This document shows positions 54,961 to 64,000 of a stretch of DNA of 64,000 nucleotides, one piece after another (position 1 is the first letter of the stretch; each line of letters starts with the position of its first letter). Position numbers and translations under genes: made by a program. Source of the DNA: Conoideocrella luteorostrata (lineage: Eukaryota > Ascomycota > Sordariomycetes > Hypocreales > Clavicipitaceae); NCBI GenBank assembly GCA_032433595.1, contig JASWJB010000191.1:20565-84564 (forward strand), written 5' to 3'. The notes beneath the pieces are model-generated. The model was given only the letters and a program-made list of their open reading frames with translations. It made no database searches and was not told where the DNA came from.

Positions 54961-55454
54961 TCTGTGGCATGTTGTAATGTGTCTCGGGCCTTGTTCAACC
55001 CACCTCCACTGAAGCGTTATTACGGCAATCCGACCCGACTGAATACGTCAATCAAAGTGTTGTTTGCACGAAGGCAGGCTGACTGAGTTCTACAATCGAC
55101 TGTGTTCAAAAACATGATCTGAGCTTCACTATATTGAATAGCCTAACTCTTTAAGTCCCAGTCTTTTAATGCAGTACGTTTGACCGTATTTGCTCTTCTG
55201 TTCCACGTGCCAATGCATAGACGGAAGATGTTGTCTGTACGCACCACTACGTAGTTGCACCGAGTTGTGAACATTAGGTTAAGCGGATCACACGCCTCAT
55301 GTAGCCAGCTCATGCCGTCATTGCTAGTCAATATGTACGTCATAGTAGATGTAATAGGCGGTTAGTAGGCACTAATTCTAATCATGATGCCTGAAGCCAG
55401 CTCCGAGTTAGTTTGCTAATACAAGAATGCACCAGTGCAGTCATACGGCATCAT
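54961..55454. other. Intergenic, no gene recognised
   Basis: Normal composition; a 66-codon minus frame (55143-55343) lacks any motif. No repeat or RNA signature seen. Confidence 0.4.
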
Positions 55455-56292
55455 TCAAAACCTCCAATTTTGAACTTGTGGTCCAAAGGCCGACGATTTT
55501 CCGCCCCTCTGCTCTCTCAGTGACCAATTTTGACGTCCTTGCCTGTTTGCGCTGTCCAATTGAGCCAGTAATACCCCAAGTTGATAAACGACGATGGAGG
55601 ACACGGGTGGTAGCGGCCCCAAAGAAAATAGAAGTTCAAAGGAGGGCATCGATACTGTTGGCACCATGATTCGGAGGACCTTCCGTTCGGCTTAGATAAT
55701 TTACTAGTAACTTGAGGACTTTTAAATTATTCTTGATATTACCATGTCCAATAGTGGCCATACGTAGTTTCGCAGTAAGACCCTCCATGAAGGTCCGTTT
55801 TTCTGTTCCTCCTGGCGATTTTATATCAACCAATTCTGATCAATTTTTCCTAGTAGTCCTAGTCCGCATTGTATCAAGAAGTGCACGGCTCTTGCGGGTA
55901 GCTAGATAAGGGCGATATTTGAATACGTCAAGGTGACGGTAAATATTGCCATTAGCGTTCAATCGATAACATTTCGAGCAAATTTTGAGGTCCAATCCTT
56001 GAACGCCATGATGCCGTGTACGGCCTAGGCTGCTTGTATCTAGCATTACGCCCCGGAAGCGTTTAACACCAACCACACTGGTAATATGTAGAATCTGATA
56101 ACACAAGCTGCTTGGTGTGAACTCCTTAGCGTTCAATTGGTTAAGCTTTCTAAGTGGATCTATGACGTTCTGATGACCTCGTGAAACCGAGACGCGGCAG
56201 ATTTGGTACATAAGCGTATCGCTATTATTGGCTAATGGCAACGGAGGTCCTCCGGTAGAATATATACCCTGGTTGATATTTTGTGTGATCAC
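55455..56292 (-). CDS. Hypothetical gene pieces, up to three frames
   Basis: The largest piece (56292-55840, 150 codons) reads QGIYSTGGPPLPLANNSDTL, CYQILHITSVVGVKRFRGVM and LDLKICSKCYRLNANGNIYR, with a CSKC pair that could bind metal. It is followed by pieces in other frames (55833-55636 with MVDIKSPGGTEKRTFMEGLT, and 55667-55455). The change of frame could reflect introns or decay; no clear splice pair was resolved. I do not recognise the family. Confidence 0.3.
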
Positions 56293-56630
56293 TCACTTGG
56301 TAGCTACCCCACGGTCATCATGCCTCCCGGTAGGCAGGTCGATTCTTGTTCGAGATCATTAGGACCATTGCATTGAGTCTTGTATCACCATCTTAGTGGC
56401 AATCATGGAAGAGTCCCGTTATTAATTTGTAAGGTAGAGACGATGACAGACGGGCATAAAAAATTCAACTTTTTCGCGCACGTTTTGCGACTGTGTTCGC
56501 ATATCATCATGTTTAATGCTAGGTGCGCAAAATAGTAAAAGAATACTGAAAACTGTTTTTAACCAATGAATTTGAATATACAAGTACAAGCACCCTCCTC
56601 AAATTAGGCAAGACCCTTCAGCTTTGTGCT
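56293..56630. other. Intergenic, no feature seen
   Basis: About 340 bases of mixed composition; nothing recognisable on either strand. Confidence 0.4.
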
Positions 56631-56777
56631 ATAACGCACCTAAAGAGTCGCTTTCGAGCGTCCGGGAAATTTATCACTAAATTGCAGGTGTATCTCTGCC
56701 CATGACAGCTCACACTCTTTTAATTCCTTTAGAAGCTTATCCTCCTTGTTCGTGAACCTTGCCCTAGTGTAAGGTCT
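56631..56777 (-). pseudogene. Myb/SANT DNA-binding domain fragment
   Basis: The minus-strand frame reads RPYTRARFTNKEDKLLKELK, then ECELSWAEIHLQFSDKFPGR, SKATL, a stop, and VRY. The spacing of W and the acidic first helix, ending in FPGRS..TLQVRY, is that of the single Myb-like repeat common in fungal proteins. The stop replaces the usual Gln (CAG to TAG), a RIP-type change. No longer frame flanks it, so only this domain survives. Confidence 0.6.
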
Positions 56778-56879
56778 TCGCTTCGCGCTGCTAGTATCGC
56801 CCGCATGCGGCCTGTTGCCTCTTCTAGGCTTTTAATGCAGGACGTGACTATCCCTTATGCATAAATCCTATTTAAACTA

Positions 56880-58089
56880 AAGCTAGTATATTATATAGCT
56901 ATTTATAATAATATACTTTAAAATAGTATCTTATAAAGCTTATTTATTAAATATTACTTACTTACCTTTTAAATTATTAGTAAAAAAAAGTAATATATTT
57001 AATAAGGCTAAACTCTATATTAAATACTTATTTACTAAGAGATTATAATAATTTAGTTTACTAAATAACTTAGTTTTAATAAAAAAAGTACCAAGTTTAT
57101 AGTATTTATATAAGCCTTATTAACCTTTCTTATTCTTTTTAATATCTTAGTAATTATTATCCTTACTTTTATTCTTTATAAATAAAGAATATTATTTTAT
57201 ATTATTTTAAGCATTAAAGCCTTTATATTTATATAATATATCCTTACCTTAGTATTTTAATTCTCTCTTAAATATTTTAAATTAATTTTATTAGTAATTA
57301 AAGAGCACTATTAATTCTATTTTTAATAAGTTATTAATATATTTAAAACTATTTAGCTTAATCTTAAAGCTTTTTTAATATAAGCCTAGTATTTAATATA
57401 AAAATCTTAGTAAGTTTATATTACTTTTATTTATTATTAAAAAGTAAATTATCTTTATAAGTTTTATATTATATAAAAACCTCTTAAGAGATATATTATT
57501 TATAGGTAATCTTAATAGCACTAATAGCGCTATAAATATAAATATAGGTAATAAATAAAATAAGCTAAGTAAAAAGAAAGTTATAAATATAATAAAAGCT
57601 ACTAAGCTTAGACTTTAGGGGGTATCTTAATATATTTATACTAAGGTAAAGAGTAATATATTAAGGGCTTTGTATATATTATTATAGTTAAATAATTTAT
57701 TATAACAGACTAGTAGCTTAGTTAGTGCTAGTAAGTATATTATAATATATATAAATACTATATATACCTAAAGTTTAAGTCTACTGCTTACTTTTTTATA
57801 GAAGTTACTAATACTTTACCTAAGTTTAGAGTATCGCTTAACTATGCATGCTTAAAGCTATTAGCCGCGTTTACAGAGTTACTCCTTATTTGCGTTATTC
57901 GCACTGCGCCTTTAAAGATAAAGCTTTTGTTAATATTATTTAAAGACCCTAGCAGGGAAGACGCCTTAGCTAGTGCCTTTTCGACGTAGTTTATCGGGGT
58001 AAAACAAAGGCCTGTAAGCAGTCGCTGCTTAGAAGCAGCTAATGTTAACTGCTACTCGTAGATAATGTCTAAAACCCCCGCTATAGGTG
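56880..58089. other. AT-rich tract with a less mutated end
   Basis: 56880-57840 is very TA-rich with no readable motif. 57841-58089 returns to mixed composition (CGTTATTCGCACTGCGCC, CCCCCGCTATAGG) and directly abuts the second chromovirus LTR. No gene found. Confidence 0.5.
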
Positions 58090-58509
58090 TGTGACGGCTG
58101 TGGTTAATTCCCAAGGGATAAACCTAAGTCGTGGTTTATGTTAGCAGAGGTTACAGGGCATTGTACGTTCTGAGCAAAAGGTGTCACGTTGCAATAGTTT
58201 AAATAATTAATAAATATAGGTAAATAATTATAATAATTAAATAATTATTAAAGACTAACTATCTAAGATATCTAAAGAGTATAATTTAGTAGTGCTTATA
58301 TAGTAGTTAGTTTACTATTAGTTTACTTAACTTAGGGGTAATACTATATATATAAAGGAGAATAGTTTACTAGAGGTTTACATAAACCCTAGGTAAACCC
58401 TTCTATAGTCTTTAGAATATCCCTTATTTTATGCTATAGGTTATATAGGGTAGCAGGGTAATGCTTATTAGCCTAGCTTTCTTATAGCTTATTAGCTAGG
58501 GTTATAATA
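58090..58509 (-). repeat. 3' LTR (420 bp) of the second chromovirus copy
   Basis: Begins TGTGACGGCTGTGGTTAATT in plus orientation, matching 7249 onward, and ends GTTATAATA where the first element has GTTATAACA. The outer 120 bases keep GC words while the inner part is strongly mutated. The middle differs from the other LTR by more than point changes (466 against 420 bp), implying subfamily divergence or indels. Confidence 0.85.
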
Positions 58510-58639
58510 TAATATCCCCTTTTTAATAGTTTTATTCTTAAGACTTAATATTATTTTATAAATAAGTTATTACTTATTTATTATTTATATATAAATTCCC
58601 TTTTTTTTTATATTTTCTTTAAGATATATTATTTATATT

Positions 58640-59300
58640 ATATTTAATTATATAAAGAAATCCTATAAGAAATTAAAGTTTATTATTAATTATACTATAA
58701 TATTAACCTTTATTTATAAATATAGTTTTAAGGTAATACTATATACTTATTATAAGAAAAAAGGTCTTTTTTATATAGCTATAAAGAGTAAAAATTATTA
58801 TTCTTTTTATTATTCTTTAGGTTATTTCTATAATAATCCCTTAACTTTAATAATAAATAGTATATATTTATTTTCTTTTTTTTCTTTTGCTTTTTTAACT
58901 TATTTTTAATAGCTTAAATCTTAGAGAAATTAAAACACTTAAAGTAAAAAAAGGAAATAACTAAGGAACTTATCCTAAAATATTATAAAAAATAAGAGAA
59001 ATTATTATAATAAGCATAAAGGGATATTAATAAGGCTTTTAATTACTTAATATATCTTTATTATATAAAATATTAATTATATAAAAAAGGTATAGTAATA
59101 ATATAATAAGAAATAAATTCCTTAGAGAAGTTAAAGAAAATAAAGAAATAAAATAAAAAGGCTTATTAAGCTAAGCTTATAAAAGTATAATAGTAAGAAT
59201 TTAAGGCTATTCTTAATATATAAAAGTAAGAAAGCACTAGTGTCTTAAACTAAGAGTTTATTTTATAAAATATAAGTATAAAAGTCCCTAGTATATTATT
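58640..59300 (+). pseudogene. Antisense accessory ORF, second copy, obliterated by RIP
   Basis: Positionally and sequence-wise equivalent to 382-1068 (for example TATTATTAATTATACTATAA against TGCCTATAATTATACTACTA, and TAAGCTAAGCTTATAAAAGT against TTAGGCTAAGCTTATAAGAG). Every Cys codon seen in the first copy is changed, and stops are frequent. Its presence in both copies shows that the accessory ORF is part of the element, not a chance insertion. Confidence 0.55.
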
Positions 59301-62300
59301 ATAGTACTTATTTTTAATTAAATTATTATATTATAGTTTTATAATTTCTTAAATTTTAAACTAATTTTTATATATTTTTTTTAATTTATATTCTTTTTAT
59401 TTAATAAAATATTATTATTATTTCCTTTTTATTTATATATTTATTATTTATTTTATTTTATATTTTATTTTATTTAAGACTTTAATATTCTCTTTAGTTA
59501 TTATATTTTTTAGTATTATTTTAAGGAGTAAAATATAAAATATTAAGTATATATATATTATTATTAATAATAAAAGTTTATAATTATTTTCTAAAATTTA
59601 TTATTTTACCTTAAATAGTTTTAATTTTTTATAATTTAATTTATTACTTAATTATATTATCTTAATATTTTATTAAAGTAAGTAAATTATATTTTTTTCT
59701 AAGAAAATTAATTCTTTTAATCTCTTTTAATTATAATAATATTATATTTTAATATAAATAAATTTAAGTTTTATTTTTATTTTTTTATAAAGTTTTTATA
59801 TATTTTTTATATTAAGTATAGCTTTTTTTATATTTAATTTTTTTATAAGTATTTTAAAAACCTTTAGATTATATCTATAATTTATATATATTAGTAATAT
59901 TTTTATTAATTTTATAATTATATTATTATAAGCTAGTTAAGCTATTAATAATTTCTTTATTTAATTATTTTAATTATAGTTAATATAATATTAAAGGTAT
60001 TATTTTAATATTTAGTTTAATTTATTTATTTATTTATTAGTTTATAAGTAATATATTATATTAAGCTTATATTTAGTTCTTAATTATATTATTAAGGCTT
60101 ACTAAAAGTTAAAGGTAAATATAATTCTTTTATTTAAAATAATTTCTTTTAGTAGTTTATAATTACTTATAATTATTTATAGAAATATATAAGCTAGTTT
60201 TTATATATTATTTACTTCTTTAAATAATAAAAAGTAATTATACTTTATAAGTTTATTTATAACTATAAATATATTATTATATTTAATATTTATTAAAAGC
60301 TCTTTAAATAATAATAACTTAATAATATAATTAAATATAATAAACTCCTAAGGTTTTTATAATACTTAAAGTAATTATAAGTGCTTATAAGGTTTATACT
60401 TAAAAGCTTTACTTTATATATATTTTATATATTTTTTAATTACTTTTTATATAACTTTTTTAAGTCCTAGGAAGTTATAACTTTATTATATTTTATTTAT
60501 TATTTTTTATATTTCTTAATATCTTAAGATAAGATATATATATAGAATTTTTATATATTCTTTTTATAATTTTAGTAATATTTAAACTTTTCCTTTATAT
60601 TATAGTACTTTTAATTACTTTATATTATATTTAAAAGGTACTTTCTAAATATATTTAATATAATCCCTTATTTATTATAATACTTAATGATATATTAAGT
60701 TATTTAATATTATTTTAAAGATTATATTTAATTATTATTACTATAAATTTCTTTATATATTAAACTTAAGTAATTATTCTTTAATAATAAGTATTTCTAT
60801 ATTATAATTACTTTATTAATTAAAAGTATTTACTTTATTATTTTTTAATTCTTTATAATAAATAATTTTATAATTAAATTTTAAGAGGTATTTTATTTAT
60901 TAAATTTATTATTTATTTAATTATTATATTATAAAAAAATATATAATATTTTTATAATTTATATAAACCTTAATATAATGTTTTATTCTTAATAAGTAGT
61001 ATTAAAATTCCTTAAATAAGTTAATAATAATAAGGAATTTTTTATTATAAATAAAGTAATTTAGTTTTATTTTATATAGTTTTTTTAAATAAAAAGCTAT
61101 TAAATATATTTTTTTTTTATTATTTTATTATTTAATTTATATACTTAATATAAAATTAAATATATTAGTTTTTAGTTTTATTAGTTTTTTTAAATTAAAT
61201 ATAATTAAAATAAGTTTTAAAAATATTAATTTTTTAATATTATTAAAAGCTTTTTATATTAAATTATTTTATTTTTATATTTTTTTTTTTTATAAATTTA
61301 TATAATAATATTATAATTTTTTTAAATTTTTTTATAAATTATTAATAATAATTTATAAATTTTAAGAAATTTTATATTTTTATAATATTTTTTAGTATTA
61401 ATTATTTTTTAATAGCTTTAATTTTTAATTTTTTTATTTAAATTTTATTTAATTAAATAATATATTTAAGAAAATTTATTTTTTATATATAAAATTTACT
61501 TTTCTTTAGTTTTATTAATAACTTTATATTTTAAAGTATTATTAAAATCTTATATTTATATTTTTTATATTTTTTAAAATTCTTTAAGAAAATTAAAATA
61601 TTATTAAAATATATAACTATAAAAATATTAAAATATTTTTATAATATATTATTAATTATTTTTTAAAATATTATAAGTATATTTATAAGTTTAAATAATA
61701 TAATTAAGTATTTAAATAATTTAAACTTTATTTTAAAAACTATTTTTTATTTATTATTTTTCTTAATTTAAATTAAGTTATAAGCTTTTTTAAGATTTAA
61801 AGCTATAAATTAATTTATTTTATATAATTAATCTTATAACTTAGTAATAAGTAATAAAAATATTTAGTCTTTAATAATGATATTATTAAGTTATTAATAA
61901 TTTATAATAAGTTATAACTTTTTATTTTTCTTTAATATAAATATAATAAAGTATTTTACTTTTAAAGTTAATATTTATATATAGCCTTTAGTTAATATTT
62001 TATTAATATATTTTTATAATATTTTTAGTTATTTTTTATTAAAACTATAGATTTTATTAAATATTATTAATATTTTTTTTAAAATAATTTTATAATTTTA
62101 TTTATTATATTTTAATACTTTTATATTAAGTTTTTTTTAAAATAATTTAATATATTTTTAGTATTTCTTTAAAATATTTTTTAGTTATTTTTCCTTTAAC
62201 TTAATACTTTTTTTTATTTTTATAAGCTTTTTTATTATATTATTAATATATATAAAGTTTTTTCTTAAAGTAATAATAACTCTTTAAATTTTATAATTCT

Positions 62301-64000
62301 TTAATTTTATTTATTTATAATATATTTTAAGTTATAATATAGTTTTTATTATTATAAGTTTAGCTTTTACTTTATATATTTTACTTATTTTTATAGTAAT
62401 TAAGTTATAATAAAATTTTATTTTTTTTAAATTATTTTAATATTATTAATTTATATTATTATTTTAATATAAATAGCTAGTTTTTTAGTTAATTAGTAAG
62501 TTACTTTTCCTTAATTATAAGTATTTTAAGACTATATTATATTTTAATATATTTATAATATTATATATAATAGTTTTAAAATATTCTTAAATAATAAATA
62601 ATAAATAAAGAGTTTTTATATTAATTATTTTATTATTATAAGAAAATATTTTTCCTTTAATATTATAAAGTTAATAAAGTTTTTTTTTTATATTTTATAA
62701 TAATTAATAATAATTAATAACTTTAGGTAAAATATAGTTACTTATTATATTACTATTTATAAGTGCTTTTATATAATATCCTAAGATTTTAGCTTTTAAT
62801 ACTAGCTTATATTATATTTTATTATTATTAGTTTTATATAAAGTTATTAGTTTTTTTCTTATTAAGCTAGTTTATAGCCTTTTTATAAATAATATATATT
62901 TTTTTTTTAAATTTAAAATAGTTTTTTTATTAATTTATTTTTTAATTTTTTTATATTATTTTATAGTATTATTATTTTTAATAGCTTATTTAAAATTTAT
63001 TTTTTATTTATATAAATATATAAGTTATATATATATTTAGTGTTTTATTTTTATATATTAATTATAATAATAATTCTTATAGTTTATTATATATTTTTAT
63101 TAATAATTTTATATATTATATTAATATTATTTATTATAATAATTCTTATTTTATTATTATAATTTCTTAGCTTTTATAAGGTTATTTTTTTATATACTTT
63201 AAATAATTATTTTATATTTTAGTATATTTTAAGTATTTTAAATTATTATTTATATTATTTCTTTGCTTTATTTAGTAAATATTCTAGGTATTATAGTAAG
63301 TTATATATATTATAATTAATTATTCTATAGGCTTTTATTCCTAGTAATTATTTATATTATTAAGAGTTAATATATTTTTCCCTTTAATATTATTTAATTA
63401 CTTTTCTTAATATATATATTTAATATATATTTATTTTATATAATAATACTAATACTTTTATATTTTAGTACTAAAGTAATATACTTATATTAAGTTTAAG
63501 AATAATAATATATTTATTATTTCTAAGTATTATTTTTTATTTTTAAAGTTTATTAATTAAATATAATTATATAATAATATATTTTATTATTTATTTTAAA
63601 TAAATATTTAGTTTTACCTTAATATAAAAATATATTTTATATTTAAAATATATATATAATACTTATAAAATATAGTAATATTTATTATAATTTAAGTATA
63701 TTTATAAGTTATTTTTAAATTTTTTTAATAGTTTTTATAATTTTATAATTATTATTATAAAGTTATTACTTAAAATTAAAATTATTATATTTTTTCTTTA
63801 TAATATAAATTAATATTAAATAAATATTTATTTTTAATTAAATATAAAAAGTTTAAGTTTAATTTATATAAAAATATTTTAATATTATATATTATAGTAT
63901 TTTATATTATATTATAAAGTAATTTATTTATTTTTATTACTTTTTTTATATAATAATATTTTATAATTTTAGTTAAACTTATTACTATTATTATTATTTT

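Larger units (their letters stand above)
58090..64000 (-). mobile_element. Second copy of the first chromovirus, heavily RIP-mutated, cut by window end
   Basis: Starts with a left LTR and then follows the first element almost base for base, in the same orientation. 58540-64000 corresponds to about 290-5760 there, with most remaining C and G replaced by T and A. The retropepsin site near 62760 now reads ALINS-like, and few frames exceed tens of codons. No ORF survives. Its 5' LTR is outside the window. Confidence 0.92.

Noticed and set aside
1..64000. Secondary-metabolite cluster around the two regulators
   Set aside because: No synthase, P450, transporter or other enzyme gene could be read anywhere in the island.

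Overview
The window looks like a repeat-rich accessory region of a filamentous ascomycete (Pezizomycotina; Eurotiomycete-like by the gene families, but no species can be named). The reasons are short GT-AG introns with CTAAC-type branch sites, Zn2Cys6 transcription factors, fungal-type (FunK1-like) kinase relics, and transposons whose copies differ almost only by C-to-T and G-to-A changes. That last feature is the signature of repeat-induced point mutation (RIP). I see no rRNA, convincing tRNA, CRISPR, telomere repeat or prokaryotic feature.

Layout. 1-7714: a Ty3/Gypsy chromodomain retrotransposon on the minus strand with moderate RIP damage; the window opens inside its 3' LTR. It carries a Cys-rich accessory ORF in antisense next to that LTR. 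7715-21884: a very AT-rich desert holding a retropepsin relic, a 68-69-bp tandem array, a TTTATATG octamer array and one RIP-damaged FunK1-like fragment. 21885-32322: a complete 10.4-kb Ty3/Gypsy element with 277-bp LTRs and a perfect 5-bp target duplication (ATAGG), also minus strand, with about 2.6 kb of extra coding-like sequence beyond its chromodomain. 32323-56880: a GC-balanced island with the only intact genes, surrounded by transposon debris (FunK1, LINE, hAT, Copia LTRs, two small inverted-repeat elements). 56880-58089: AT-rich DNA. 58090-64000: a second copy of the first chromovirus, same orientation, much more heavily mutated, running off the window.

Genes. Two gene models are complete when introns are removed. 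One is a 713-residue Zn2Cys6 factor on the minus strand (37633-40039, six exons). The other is a 629-residue Zn2Cys6 factor on the plus strand (46618-48760, five exons). They share zinc-cluster spacing and apparently four intron positions and phases, so they are probably old paralogues. The second ends convergently with a decaying C2H2-like gene, and the two stop codons overlap within one CTAG. No biosynthetic or other target genes accompany the regulators, so what they control cannot be read from the window.

The remaining island content is mostly decayed: three FunK1 fragments, a coiled-coil gene with a 21-bp minisatellite, an hAT transposase tail, a possible ankyrin fragment, a Myb/SANT fragment and several unrecognised ORFs. 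Overall this is a RIP-damaged repeat region that contains a small island of live regulatory genes.
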